64,000 nt of DNA. Source: RPQJ01 sp044226195. Its GTDB lineage: Bacteria; Pseudomonadota; Gammaproteobacteria; Steroidobacterales; Steroidobacteraceae. The stretch lies in NCBI GenBank assembly GCA_044226195.1, contig JBGAHO010000013.1, forward strand, positions 1 to 64,000. Direction: 5' to 3'. Both the position numbers and the translations under genes were made by a program. Positions 33,913-43,504 of the stretch are shown piece after piece. Every line of letters begins with the position of its first letter. The stretch's first letter is position 1. The notes under the pieces are model-generated. The model was not told where the DNA came from. It searched no databases and saw nothing but the letters and a program-made list of their open reading frames with translations.

Positions 33913-35886
33913 TCAGGCGAGCGGCACGGTGAACCAGAAGGTCGAGCCTTCCCCCGGCACGCTGACCACCCCGATGTCCCCGTTCATGGCGCCGACCATG
34001 CGGCGGCAGATGGCGAGGCCGAGGCCGGTGCCCGAGCGCATGTGGCCCGGATGCTCGATGCGCTGGAAGGGGGTGAACAGCTTCGACTGCTGGTCCACCG
34101 GGATGCCGAGGCCGGTGTCGATCACCTCGACGCGCGCGGCCCCGTCGACGAGGCGCACGCGGATCTGCACGTGACCGCGCACCGTGTACTTGACCGCGTT
34201 CGACAGCAGGTTTCGCGTCACCTGCGCCAGCCGGCGCGGATCGGCGCGCACCATCAGGGACTCGTCGCATTCGAGCGGCTTCAGCTCGAGGTTGGCGTTC
34301 TGCGCCTGCAGGCGCACCGCATCGAGCTGTTCCTGCAGCACGGCGTGCAGCCGTGTCGGCATGGGGTTCATCACGAGGCTGCCCGCCTCGATGCTCGACA
34401 GGTCGAGGATCTCGTCGACGAGATCGAGCAGCTGCTGGCCCGACAGCCGGATCAGGCGCACCTGCCGCGCCTGGTCGTCGCGCAGCGGTCCGGTCATGCC
34501 TTCGTCGAGCAGGCCGCTGAAGCCGATGATGGCGTTGAGCGGCGTGCGCAGCTCGTGACTCACGGTCGCGAGGAACGCGCTCTTCGCGCGGCTCGCGCCG
34601 CGCGCCTCGTCGAGCGCACGCACGAGTTCGGCGGTGCGCTGTCGCACCAGCTCCTCGAGTTCATCGCGATGGCGCGTGAGGTTGCGATTGGCTTCCTCGA
34701 TGCGCCGGCTCGCGGCGACCAGCTCGGTCTCCAGCTCGACCGCCTTGGTGATGTCGCGCACGACGCCGCCGGCGCGCTGCGCCGTGGGCGTCGAGCCGGA
34801 CTTGAAGACGGCGGCGATGTGGAGGTGACGGATGCGACGGCCCGGCAGGAACAGCCGGAACTGGTCCTCGGTCGCGAGGCCGGTCTGGCTCGCCTCGACG
34901 ATGCGGCGGCGGATGCGTTCCTGGTCGTCGCGGTGGATGCGCTGTACCCACATGTCGAGCGTCACGCCCATGCGTCCGACGGCTTCCGGCACTTCGAAGA
35001 AGCGGCAAGTGCGCGCATCGAAGTGGATCAACTGGTCGTGCGATCCGTCGTAGCTCCACACGCCGAGTTCGCCGGCTTCGAGCGCCGTCTCGAGCTGCTG
35101 AGTCAGTTCGCGGCTGGCGGCTTGGGCGGCCTGCACCGCGGTGACGTCCTCCTGGATCAGCACCACTTCCTGGATCTCGCCGCTCGCATTGCGGGACGGG
35201 TAGATGACGGTGCGGACCTGCCGCTTGCCGCCACTGCCCGCCACTCCGGCCTTCACTGGCCGGTCGTATTCGACGATCGTCGTCGACGGCCCGTGGCCGG
35301 CAAACGCATTGAGCACGCCCTGCATCAGGCCCGTGCGGTTCAGCTGGGTGTCGATCAGCACGTTGTAGTCGGCCAGTTCGTCGAGCGAGACGCCCCAGAG
35401 CTGCTCCCACGCGCGATTCACGCCGCGGGTGCGGCCGTCCGGTCCCACGACCTGGATGGCGAGCGGCGACTGCTCCATCAGCGTGCGATAGCGCGTCTCG
35501 GAGTCGCGCAGGGCCACCTCGGCGCGCTTGGTGTCGCGCAGGTCGACGAACTCCCAGAGCACGCAGCGTCGGCCCCCCATGTCGAAGGTGACGCCGCTGA
35601 CGTAATGGGGCACGACCTGCCCCTTGATCAGGATGTCGATCTCCTCGCGCTGCACGCGGCCGTTGCGCCGCAGCTCGTCGAGGATGCGTTCGCGGGCCTC
35701 GACCGAACGCCACACGCCGAGCTCCGCCCCGGAACGACCACGGGCCACTTCGGGCGGGATGCCGGTCGCCTGAGACCACACCGCATTGACGTCGAGCAGC
35801 AGGCCGGTCTCGACGTCCGTGATGGCCATGCCGAGGATCGACGCGTTGAAGACGGTCGAGTAATCGAGGGGGAGCGGCTTGCTCAC
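33913..35886 (-). CDS. Cytosolic PAS-domain sensor histidine kinase
   Basis: The protein is about 657 aa. Three PAS-like domains (FNASILGMAITDVETGLLLD; LMEQSPLAIQVVGPDGRTRG; ALEAGELGVWSYDGSHDQLI) are followed by a coiled coil (residues about 375-430), the H-box FLATVSHELRTPLNAIIGFS (His near 443), N-box NLLSNAVKYTV, G1 DTGLGIPVDQ and G2 GTGLGLAICRRMV. There is no membrane segment and no adjacent response regulator, so it is an orphan kinase. The GTG at 35886 is tentative; the frame is open upstream and the ribosome-binding site is weak. Confidence 0.85.
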   Translation of the reverse strand: MSKPLPLDYSTVFNASILGMAITDVETGLLLDVNAVWSQATGIPPEVARGRSGAELGVWRSVEARERILDELRRNGRVQREEIDILIKGQVVPHYVSGVTFDMGGRRCVLWEFVDLRDTKRAEVALRDSETRYRTLMEQSPLAIQVVGPDGRTRGVNRAWEQLWGVSLDELADYNVLIDTQLNRTGLMQGVLNAFAGHGPSTTIVEYDRPVKAGVAGSGGKRQVRTVIYPSRNASGEIQEVVLIQEDVTAVQAAQAASRELTQQLETALEAGELGVWSYDGSHDQLIHFDARTCRFFEVPEAVGRMGVTLDMWVQRIHRDDQERIRRRIVEASQTGLATEDQFRLFLPGRRIRHLHIAAVFKSGSTPTAQRAGGVVRDITKAVELETELVAASRRIEEANRNLTRHRDELEELVRQRTAELVRALDEARGASRAKSAFLATVSHELRTPLNAIIGFSGLLDEGMTGPLRDDQARQVRLIRLSGQQLLDLVDEILDLSSIEAGSLVMNPMPTRLHAVLQEQLDAVRLQAQNANLELKPLECDESLMVRADPRRLAQVTRNLLSNAVKYTVRGHVQIRVRLVDGAARVEVIDTGLGIPVDQQSKLFTPFQRIEHPGHMRSGTGLGLAICRRMVGAMNGDIGVVSVPGEGSTFWFTVPLA

Positions 35887-36023
35887 GGCCTGGGGTCCGG
35901 GCTCCAAGTAAGGACTGGCTTGCCTGACGGACCATCTTGCAGCCCGCCGGCGCCGCTGCCAATGCGGATTGATCCGAATCGGGCCCGCGACGCGAGCCGC
36001 TTCACGCTTTGGCCCGCCGGGCC

Positions 36024-37202
36024 TCAGCCGGGGACGCGCACCCAGCCTTCCATCAGGATCCGCGCGCTGCGGCTCATGATCGCCTTGGTGACGGTCCACT
36101 GGCCGTCGACCAGGCGCGCCTCCGCGCCCACCCGCAGCGTGCCGGACGGGTGGCCGAAGCGCACGGCCGTGCGTTCGCCGCCGCCGGCCGCCTGATTGAC
36201 CAGCGTGCCCGGGATGGCCGCGGCGGTGCCGATGGCGACCGCGGCCGTGCCCATCATCGCGTGGTGCAGCTTGCCCATGGAGAGCGCACGCACGAGCAAG
36301 TCGATGTCCTGGGCGGCGACGGTCTTGCCGCTCGACGCGAGGTAGTCCCGCGGCGGGGCGACGAACGCGATCTTGGGCGTGTGCTGCCGCTTCTGCGCTT
36401 CCTCGGGTGTCTTGATCAGGCCCATGCGCAGTGCGCCGGCGACGCGGATCTTCTCGAAACGCGCGAGCTGCTGCGGGTCGCCGTTGATCGCCTCCCGCAG
36501 TTCGGTGCCGGTGTAGCCGATGTCGGCCGCGTTCACGAACACCGTCGGGATGCCCGCGGTGATCATCGTGGCCTGGAACGTGCCGACACCCGGGACCTCG
36601 AGGTCGTCCACGAGCTGGCCGGTCGGGAACATCGAGCCGCTGCCCTCGCCCTCGTCGGACGGGTCGATGAACTCGAGCACGATCTCGGCCGCGGGGAACG
36701 TGACACCGTCGAGTTCGAAGTCGCCGGTCTCCTGCACCTGGCCGTCGGTGACCGGCACGTGCGCGATGATCGTCTTGCCGATGTTCGCCTGCCAGATGCG
36801 CACGGTGCAGGTGCCGTTGCGCGGCACGCGCGCGGCGTCGACGAAACCCGCGTGGATCGCGAAGGCGCCGGCGGCCGTCGAGAGGTTGCCGCAGTTGCCG
36901 CTCCAGTCCACGAATGCCTTGTCGATCGACACCTGGCCGTACAGGTAGTCCACGTCGTGGTCGGGCCTCGCGCTCTTCGCGAGGATCACGCACTTGCTCG
37001 TGCTCGAGGTCGCGCCGCCCATGCCGTCGATGTGCGCGGCGTACGGATCGGGGCTGCCGATCACGCGCAGGAACAGCTTGTCCCGTGCCTCACCCGGCAC
37101 CTGCGCCGCGACGGGCAGGTCCTGCAGGCGGAAGAACACGCCCTTGCTGGTGCCGCCGCGCATGTACGTCGCCGGAATGCGGATCTGCGGGGATGGGGAC
37201 AT
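36024..37202 (-). CDS. prpF: 2-methylaconitate cis-trans isomerase PrpF
   Basis: The 392-aa protein of the diaminopimelate-epimerase-like fold works with AcnD. RIPATYMRGGTSKGVFFRLQ near the N-terminus is diagnostic, with DGMGGATSSTSKCVILAKSA, VDWSGNCGNLSTAAGAFAI and FVNAADIGYTGTEL. The ATG (37202-37200) lies inside the left arm of a palindromic repeat, so the first codons (ATG-TCC-CC...) derive from the repeat; the arm gives GAGGAAAAGAGGA before the ATG as ribosome-binding sequence. It is the last gene of prpB-prpC-acnD-prpF. Confidence 0.95.
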   Translation of the reverse strand: MSPSPQIRIPATYMRGGTSKGVFFRLQDLPVAAQVPGEARDKLFLRVIGSPDPYAAHIDGMGGATSSTSKCVILAKSARPDHDVDYLYGQVSIDKAFVDWSGNCGNLSTAAGAFAIHAGFVDAARVPRNGTCTVRIWQANIGKTIIAHVPVTDGQVQETGDFELDGVTFPAAEIVLEFIDPSDEGEGSGSMFPTGQLVDDLEVPGVGTFQATMITAGIPTVFVNAADIGYTGTELREAINGDPQQLARFEKIRVAGALRMGLIKTPEEAQKRQHTPKIAFVAPPRDYLASSGKTVAAQDIDLLVRALSMGKLHHAMMGTAAVAIGTAAAIPGTLVNQAAGGGERTAVRFGHPSGTLRVGAEARLVDGQWTVTKAIMSRSARILMEGWVRVPG

Positions 37203-37269
37203 TCCTCTTTTCCTCGATGAGTAGGTCTCTCGCTCGGTCCGCGCCCTGGAAAAAGAGGAATGTCCCCTA
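37195..37269. repeat. Dispersed palindromic repeat, copy B (prpF/acnD)
   Basis: The left arm GGGGACATTCCTCTTTTCC (37195-37213) and right arm GGAAAAAGAGGAATGTCCCC (37248-37267) have a 34-base spacer. The right arm starts at the TAG stop of acnD (37269-37267). The left arm carries the prpF start codon. The element therefore forms the whole junction between two operon genes. Confidence 0.9.
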
Positions 37270-39852
37270 TTTTCCTTTTAGGAAGTCCTTGGCGAAGCGC
37301 TGCAGCACGCCGCCCGCCTCGTAGATCGACACTTCCTCGGCGGTGTCGAGCCGGCACGTGACCGGCACCTCGACGCGCTCGCCGGACTTGCGGTGGATGA
37401 CCAGCGTGAGATCGGTGCGCGGCGCACGCGTGCCGACCACGTCGTAGGTCTCGGTGCCGTCGATGCCGAGGGTCCTGCGATTCGTGCCCGCCTTGAACTC
37501 GAGCGGCAGCACGCCCATGCCGATGAGATTCGTGCGATGGATGCGCTCGAAGCCTTCGGCCACGATCGCCTCGACGCCCGCGAGGCGCACACCTTTCGCC
37601 GCCCAGTCGCGTGACGAGCCCTGGCCGTAGTCCGCCCCCGCGACGATGATCAGCGGCTGCTTGCGGTTCATGTAGGTCTCGATCGCTTCCCACATGCGCA
37701 GGACCTGGCCGTCCGGCTCCACGCGGGCGAGCGAGCCCTTCTTCACCTTGCCGTCGACCACCGCCATCTCGTTGACGAGCGTCGGGTTGGCGAACGTCGC
37801 GCGTTGGGCGGTGAGGTGATCGCCGCGGTGCGTCGCGTAGGAATTGAAGTCCTCTTCGGGCAGGCCCATCTTCGCGAGGTACTCGCCGGCCGCGCTGTCG
37901 AGCAGGATCGCGTTCGACGGCGAGAGGTGATCGGTGGTGATGTTGTCGCCGAGCACCGCGAGCGGGCGCATGCCCTTGAGCGTGCGCTCGCCGGCCAGCG
38001 CGCCTTCCCAGTAGGGCGGGCGGCGGATGTAGGTGCTCTGCGGCCGCCAGTCGTACAGCGGGCTCACCTTCGGGCCCGACTCCGCCTGCACGCGGAACAT
38101 CGGCTCGTACACCTGGCGGAACTGCTCGGGCTTCACCGCCGCCTTCACGATCGCGTCGATCTCCGCGTCCGTCGGCCAGAGATCCTTCAGCGTGATCGGC
38201 TGGCCGTTCGCGTCGTGCCCGAACGCATCGCGCTCGATGTCGAAGCGGATCGTGCCCGCGATGGCGTAGGCCACCACCAGCGGCGGCGAGGCGAGGAACG
38301 CCTGCTTCGCGTAGGGGTGGATGCGCCCGTCGAAATTGCGGTTGCCGGAAAGCACGGCCGTCGCGTACAGGTCGCGGTCGATGATCTCCTGCTGGATCTT
38401 CGGGTCGAGCGCGCCGCTCATGCCGTTGCAGGTCGTGCAGGCGAACGCGACGATGCCGAAACCGAGCTTTTCCAGCTCCTTCGTCAGCCCGGCCTCGTCG
38501 AGATACAGCGCCACGGCCTTGGAGCCCGGCGCGAGCGAGGTCTTGACCCACGGCTTGCGCGTGAGCCCGAGCCGGTTCGCATTCCTCGCCAGCAACGCAG
38601 CGGCGATGACGTTGCGCGGGTTCGACGTGTTGGTGCAGCTGGTGATCGCCGCGATGATCACCGCGCCGTCCGGCATCCGGCCCGGCGTCTCGGTCCACTT
38701 CGCCGCGATGCCCCTGGCCGCGAGGTCCGTCGTCGCGACGCGCGCGTGCGGGTTCGACGGGCCGGCCAGGTTGCGCACCACGCTCGAGAGATCGAACTCC
38801 AGCGTGCGTTCGTACTGCGCATTCTCCAGGCTGTCGGCCCACAGGCCCGCCGTCTTCGCATAGGTCTCGACCAGCGCCACCTGCTCGGGCGAGCGCCCGG
38901 TGAGGCGCAGGTAGTCGAGCGTCTGGTCGTCGATGAAGAACAGCGCCGCCGTGGCACCGTACTCCGGCGCCATGTTGGAAATCGTTGCGCGATCGCCGAG
39001 CGTCAGGCTCGCCGCACCCGCGCCGAAGAACTCGAGGTACGCCCCGACCACCTTGGACTTGCGCAGGAACTCGGTCAGCGCGAGCACGATGTCCGTCGCG
39101 GTGATGCCGGGTTGGCGCTGGCCGGTCAGCTTCACGCCGACGATCTCGGGCAGGCGCATCCACGACGCGCGGCCGAGCATCACGTTCTCGGCTTCGAGGC
39201 CGCCCACGCCCACCGCGATCACGCCGAGCGCGTCGACGTGCGGCGTGTGGCTGTCGGTGCCGACGCAGGTGTCGGGGAACGCCACGCCGTCCTGCGCGTG
39301 GATCACCGGCGACATCTTCTCCAGGTTGATCTGGTGCATGATGCCGTTGCCGGCCGGGATGACGTCGACGTTGTCGAACGCGAGCTTGGTCCAGTCGATG
39401 AAGTGGAAACGGTCCTCGTTGCGACGGTCCTCGATCGCGCGGTTCTTCGCGAACGCCTGCGGATCGAACCCGCCGCACTCCACCGCGAGCGAGTGATCGA
39501 CGATCAGCTGCACCGGCACCACCGGGTTCACCTGCGCGGGGTCGCCGCCCTGGTCGGCGATCGCATCGCGCAGGCCCGCGAGATCGACGAGCGCGGTCTG
39601 CCCGAGGATGTCGTGGCAGACCACGCGCGCCGGGAACCACGGGAAGTCCCGCTCGCGCTTGTGGTCGACGATCTGCCCGAGGCATTCGCGCAGGATGGCG
39701 GGCTCGCAGCGGCGCACGATGTTCTCGGCGTGCACGCGCGACGTGTAGGGCAGCGTCTCCCACGCGCCGGCGCGGATCTCCTCCACGGCGGCGCGCGTGT
39801 CGAAGTAATCGAGCTTCGTCCCCGGCAGGGGCTTGCGGTGCTTCGAGTTCAT
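37267..39852 (-). CDS. acnD: Fe/S-dependent 2-methylcitrate dehydratase AcnD
   Basis: The 861-aa aconitase-family enzyme dehydrates 2-methylcitrate; PrpF then supplies the correct isomer. Iron-sulfur ligand cysteines are in ITSCTNTSNP and CTTCNGMSG. PDTCVGTDSHTPHVDALGVI and GADYGQGSSRDWAAKGVRLA are typical aconitase segments. Its adjacency to prpF and prpC distinguishes it from housekeeping aconitase. It replaces prpD, which is absent here. It starts five bases after the prpC stop and ends in AAA-TAG at a palindromic repeat. Confidence 0.95.
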   Translation of the reverse strand: MNSKHRKPLPGTKLDYFDTRAAVEEIRAGAWETLPYTSRVHAENIVRRCEPAILRECLGQIVDHKRERDFPWFPARVVCHDILGQTALVDLAGLRDAIADQGGDPAQVNPVVPVQLIVDHSLAVECGGFDPQAFAKNRAIEDRRNEDRFHFIDWTKLAFDNVDVIPAGNGIMHQINLEKMSPVIHAQDGVAFPDTCVGTDSHTPHVDALGVIAVGVGGLEAENVMLGRASWMRLPEIVGVKLTGQRQPGITATDIVLALTEFLRKSKVVGAYLEFFGAGAASLTLGDRATISNMAPEYGATAALFFIDDQTLDYLRLTGRSPEQVALVETYAKTAGLWADSLENAQYERTLEFDLSSVVRNLAGPSNPHARVATTDLAARGIAAKWTETPGRMPDGAVIIAAITSCTNTSNPRNVIAAALLARNANRLGLTRKPWVKTSLAPGSKAVALYLDEAGLTKELEKLGFGIVAFACTTCNGMSGALDPKIQQEIIDRDLYATAVLSGNRNFDGRIHPYAKQAFLASPPLVVAYAIAGTIRFDIERDAFGHDANGQPITLKDLWPTDAEIDAIVKAAVKPEQFRQVYEPMFRVQAESGPKVSPLYDWRPQSTYIRRPPYWEGALAGERTLKGMRPLAVLGDNITTDHLSPSNAILLDSAAGEYLAKMGLPEEDFNSYATHRGDHLTAQRATFANPTLVNEMAVVDGKVKKGSLARVEPDGQVLRMWEAIETYMNRKQPLIIVAGADYGQGSSRDWAAKGVRLAGVEAIVAEGFERIHRTNLIGMGVLPLEFKAGTNRRTLGIDGTETYDVVGTRAPRTDLTLVIHRKSGERVEVPVTCRLDTAEEVSIYEAGGVLQRFAKDFLKGK

Positions 39853-39857
39853 GAGGC

Positions 39858-41012
39858 TCAGCGCTGGTCGATCGGCACGAACTTGCGGTCCTCGGGACCG
39901 GTGTAGTTGGCACTCGGGCGGATGATCTTGCCGTCGATGCGCTGCTCGATGACGTGCGCGCTCCAGCCGCTGGTGCGCGCGATGACGAACAGCGGCGTGA
40001 ACATCGCGGTGGGCACGCCCATCATGTGGTACGAGACCGCGCTGAACCAGTCGAGGTTCGGGAACATCTTCTTGATCTCCCACATCACGCTCTCGAGGCG
40101 CTCGGCGATGTGGTACATCTTCAGGTCACCGGCCTCGCGCGACAGGTTGTGCGCGACTTCCTTGATCACCTTGTTGCGCGGGTCGCCGATCGTGTAGACC
40201 GGGTGGCCGAAGCCGATCACGACTTCCTTGGCCTCGACGCGCTTGCGGATGTCCGCCTCCGCCTCGTCCGGCGTCTCGTAGCGCTTCTGCACCTCGAACG
40301 CGACTTCGTTGGCGCCGCCGTGCTTCGGGCCGCGCAGCGCGCCGATCGCGCCAGTGATGGCCGAGTACATGTCCGAACCCGTGCCGGCGATCACGCGGCT
40401 GGTGAACGTCGAAGCGTTGAACTCGTGCTCGGCGTACAGGTTGAGCGAGATGTGCATCGCCTTCACCCAGGAGTCGGGCGGCGGCGTGCCGTGCAGCAGG
40501 TGCAGGAAGTGACCACCGATCGAGTCGTCGTCGGTCTCGACCTCGATCGATTTGCCCGAGTGACTGTAGTGGTACCAGTAGCACAGCATCGAGCCGAGGC
40601 TCGCCATCAGGCGATCGGCGATGTCGCGGGCACCGGCGATGTTGTGGTCGTCCTTCTCGGGCAGCGTGCAGCCGAGCACCGAGGTGCCCGTGCGCAGCAC
40701 GTCCATCGGATGGGCGGAGGCGGGCAGCGCCTCGAGCGCCGAGAGTACCGGCACCGGCAGGCCGCGCAGCCGCTTCAGCTTTTCCTTGTAACCCCTGAGC
40801 TCGGCGTGGTTCGGCAGCTTGCCGTGCACCAGCAGGTAGGCCACTTCCTCGAATTCGCACTTGTCGGCGAGGTCGAGGATGTCGTAGCCACGGTAGTGCA
40901 GGTCGTTGCCGCTGCGGCCGACCGTGCAGAGCGCGGTGTTGCCGGCGGGCACGCCCGACAGGGCGACGGACTTCTTCGGCTTGAAACCGGGGGCGGGGGT
41001 CTCGGTACTCAT
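39858..41012 (-). CDS. prpC: 2-methylcitrate synthase
   Basis: The 384-aa citrate-synthase-family enzyme condenses propionyl-CoA and oxaloacetate. It contains SGVPAGNTALCTVGRSGNDL, HGGANEVAFEVQKRY (His), IGFGHPVYTIGDPRNKVI (His) and the C-terminal GWSAHVIEQR with its conserved Arg. The N-terminal form and the operon context mark it as PrpC rather than GltA. Confidence 0.95.
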   Translation of the reverse strand: MSTETPAPGFKPKKSVALSGVPAGNTALCTVGRSGNDLHYRGYDILDLADKCEFEEVAYLLVHGKLPNHAELRGYKEKLKRLRGLPVPVLSALEALPASAHPMDVLRTGTSVLGCTLPEKDDHNIAGARDIADRLMASLGSMLCYWYHYSHSGKSIEVETDDDSIGGHFLHLLHGTPPPDSWVKAMHISLNLYAEHEFNASTFTSRVIAGTGSDMYSAITGAIGALRGPKHGGANEVAFEVQKRYETPDEAEADIRKRVEAKEVVIGFGHPVYTIGDPRNKVIKEVAHNLSREAGDLKMYHIAERLESVMWEIKKMFPNLDWFSAVSYHMMGVPTAMFTPLFVIARTSGWSAHVIEQRIDGKIIRPSANYTGPEDRKFVPIDQR

Positions 41013-41046
41013 GGTGCGCTACTCGTCCTGGGGGTGATGGGCGCGC

Positions 41047-41949
41047 TCACTGCTCGCCGCTGTCCTTCGAGAACAGCGCGTCGAGCTTGCGCTCGTAGTC
41101 GTGGTAGCCGAGCACGTCGTACAGCTCGGCCCGGGTCTGCATGCGGTCGATGACGCTCTTCTGCGTGCCTTCGGTGCGGATCGCGCCGTAGACCGCCTCG
41201 GCCGCCTTCGACATCGCGCGGAACGCGGAGAGCGGGTACAGCACGAGCTGCACGCCGACCGAGGCGAGCTCGGCGACGGTGAAGTAGGGCGTCTTGCCGA
41301 ACTCGGTGATGTTGGCGAGCACCGGCACCTTCACGTGCGCGGTGAACTGGCTGTACTCGTCGAGCTTGTTGAGTGCCTCGGCGAAGATCATGTCGGCGCC
41401 CGCCTCGACGTAGCGCTGCGCGCGCTCGATCGCCGCCTGCTGGCCCTCGACCGCGTGCGCGTCGGTGCGCGCCATGATCACGAAGTTCGCATCCGTGCGG
41501 CCGTCGACCGCCGCCTTGATGCGATCGACCATTTCTTCCGTCGAGACCAGCGCCTTGCCCGGCCGATGGCCGCAGCGCTTCGCCGCCACCTGGTCCTCGA
41601 GGTGGCACGCCGCCGCGCCGGAACGGATCAGGTCCGCGATGGTGCGCGAGATGTTGAAGGCGGCACCCCAGCCCGTGTCGGCGTCGACGAGCAGGGGCAG
41701 GTCGCTGGCCGAGGTGATGCGGCGGACGTCCTCGCAGACGTCGTTGAGGCTGGTGATGCCGAGGTCGGGCAGGCCGAAGGAGGCGTTCGCGACGCCGGCG
41801 CCGGACAGATAGATGGCGCGGAATCCGGCCCGCTCGGCCAGCAGGGCGGAGTAGGCGTTGATGGCGCCGACCACCTGCAGGGGGCGCTCGTGGGCGAGGG
41901 CCGCGCGGAAACGCGCGCCGGCGGACGAGGGAACTGAGGCCGTGGTCAT
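41047..41949 (-). CDS. prpB: 2-methylisocitrate lyase
   Basis: The 300-aa PEP-mutase/isocitrate-lyase superfamily enzyme cleaves 2-methylisocitrate to pyruvate and succinate. It has LVDADTGWG for metal binding and the active-site Cys in AAKRCGHRPGKALV, plus IMARTDAHAVEG. It is the first gene of the propionate operon, preceded by GGGAG about ten bases before the ATG, and diverges from the ScfR-type regulator across a 123-bp control region. Confidence 0.95.
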   Translation of the reverse strand: MTTASVPSSAGARFRAALAHERPLQVVGAINAYSALLAERAGFRAIYLSGAGVANASFGLPDLGITSLNDVCEDVRRITSASDLPLLVDADTGWGAAFNISRTIADLIRSGAAACHLEDQVAAKRCGHRPGKALVSTEEMVDRIKAAVDGRTDANFVIMARTDAHAVEGQQAAIERAQRYVEAGADMIFAEALNKLDEYSQFTAHVKVPVLANITEFGKTPYFTVAELASVGVQLVLYPLSAFRAMSKAAEAVYGAIRTEGTQKSVIDRMQTRAELYDVLGYHDYERKLDALFSKDSGEQ

Positions 41950-42009
41950 GGGGCGCGGTCTCCCGGGCAAAAAGCGATGCAGAGACAAGTAGTTTGCTAC
42001 AAGTTTCCG

Positions 42010-42076
42010 TTGCCCGATCTGCAAAAAAGGGCGTATAAACTTGCGAAATCCTGCAAAACTGCGAAATTGCAAATGC
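42010..42076 (+). promoter_or_regulatory. prp control region: promoter and TGC(A/G)AA repeat array
   Basis: A + strand promoter TTGCCC (42010-42015) - 18 bases - TATAAA (42034-42039) reads into the regulator gene. Overlapping and downstream are repeated sites CTGCAAAAA (42019), TTGCGAAAT (42041), CTGCAAAAC (42051), CTGCGAAAT (42060) and TTGCAAATG (42068), roughly nine bases apart. RamB/ScfR-type regulators are known to bind TTTGCAAA-like sequences, so this is probably the autoregulatory and prp operator. Confidence 0.6.
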
Positions 42077-43485
42077 GCGACAAGCTCTTCATGGGCCCGA
42101 AGGTGCGGGCGCTGCGGGAACGCCAGAACCTGACCCTCGAGAGCTGCGCCCAGCAGCTCGGGCTCTCCGCCAGCTACCTGTCCCAGATCGAGACCAACCA
42201 GCGGCCGGTGACCGCCCGGGTGCTGATCGCGCTGTCCCGGGTGTTCAACGTCAGCCCCGGGGAGTTCGACTCGGACGAGGAGACGCGACTGATCGCGGAC
42301 CTGCGCGAGGCGAGCGCGGACCTCGCCCTCGGCACGCCCACCCCGACCCTCACCGAGCTGAAGCTGGCGGCGGCGACCACGCCGTCGCTCGCCCGGCAGT
42401 ACCTCGCGCTGCACCGGGCCTACCGCGCCCTCGACGAGCGCATCCTGCGCTACGACGAGACGGTGCGGATGCGCACCGAGGATGCGCCCGATTCACTGGT
42501 GCCGTACCAGGAGGTGCGCGACTTCTTCCACTACCGCGACAACTACGTCGACGAGGTGGACGTCGCGGCGGAAGCGCTGGCGGCGGAGATCGGCATCGGA
42601 GGCGACGGCGACGCGGTGCAGAAATTCGAAGCCGCGCTCCGCGAGCGCTTCGGCATCGAAGTCGTGCGGGTGCTGGCGCCGGCCGGGATGATCCGCCACT
42701 ACGATCCGGCGGCGAAACTGCTGACGCTCGATCGCGACCTGCCCGAGCCGACGCGCGCCTTCCAGCTCGCGACGCAGCTCGCCGACCTGCTGTTCACGGG
42801 CCTCAGCAACGACCTGCTCGCGAGCGCGGGGCTCGAGTCGCCCACGGCCCGCGACATCGCGCGCATCGCGATGATCAACTACGCGGCCGGCGCGCTGATG
42901 ATGCCGTACCGCCGCTTCGCCGCCTCGGCGATGGAGCTGCGCCACGACATCGAGCAGCTGCAGCACCGCTACAACGCGAGCTTCGAGCAGGTCTCGCATC
43001 GCCTGAGCACGCTGCAGCGGCCGGGTGCGCGCGGCGTGCCGTTCTACTTCGTGCGCGTGGACGCGGCGGGCAACATCACCAAGCGGCACAGCTCGACGCG
43101 CTTCCAGTTCGCGCGCTTCGGCGGCGCGTGCCCGCTGTGGAACGTGCACGAAGCCTTCGGCCACCCGGGGCGCATCCTGGTGCAGGTCGCGGAGATGCCG
43201 GACGGCGTGCGCTACCTCTGCATCGGGCGCAGCATCGTCAAGCGCTCGGGCAATTACCTGCGGCCGAACCGGCAGTACGCGATCGGCATCGGTTGCGAGA
43301 TCGCGTACGCGGACAAGGTCGTGTACTCGGAGGGCCTGCAGCTCGACGGACAGGCGGTGCCGGTCGGCGTCAGCTGTCGCATCTGCGAGCGGCCGGACTG
43401 CCACCAGCGGGCGTTTCCGCCGCTCGGGCGTCGGCTCACGGTGCGGCCGAACGAGCGGCGCGTCGTGCCGTTCGTCATCGAGTAG
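42073..43485 (+). CDS. ScfR/RamB-type short-chain acyl-CoA-responsive regulator of the prp operon
   Basis: The 470-aa protein has an N-terminal XRE HTH (VRALRERQNLTLESCAQQLGLSASYLSQIE, residues about 10-45), a middle IrrE-like domain, and a C-terminal DUF2083-type domain with cysteines (GGACPLWNVHEAF, SCRICERPDCHQRAFPP). This is the architecture of regulators that sense propionyl/methylcitrate metabolites (RamB, PrpR, MccR). It is divergent from prpB. The ATG at 42073 aligns with the family start (M-x-x-K-x-F-x-G-P-K), although it lies within the operator array and has no ribosome-binding site; a leaderless or short-leader message is likely. An ATG at 42091 is the alternative. Confidence 0.88.
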   Translation: MRDKLFMGPKVRALRERQNLTLESCAQQLGLSASYLSQIETNQRPVTARVLIALSRVFNVSPGEFDSDEETRLIADLREASADLALGTPTPTLTELKLAAATTPSLARQYLALHRAYRALDERILRYDETVRMRTEDAPDSLVPYQEVRDFFHYRDNYVDEVDVAAEALAAEIGIGGDGDAVQKFEAALRERFGIEVVRVLAPAGMIRHYDPAAKLLTLDRDLPEPTRAFQLATQLADLLFTGLSNDLLASAGLESPTARDIARIAMINYAAGALMMPYRRFAASAMELRHDIEQLQHRYNASFEQVSHRLSTLQRPGARGVPFYFVRVDAAGNITKRHSSTRFQFARFGGACPLWNVHEAFGHPGRILVQVAEMPDGVRYLCIGRSIVKRSGNYLRPNRQYAIGIGCEIAYADKVVYSEGLQLDGQAVPVGVSCRICERPDCHQRAFPPLGRRLTVRPNERRVVPFVIE

Positions 43486-43504
43486 CGGAGCGGAGCAAGA
43501 GCCG

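Noticed and set aside
33913..36993. Histidine kinase frame extending upstream into prpF
   Set aside because: The extension is the out-of-frame reading of prpF. PAS homology begins near residue 8 from the chosen GTG.
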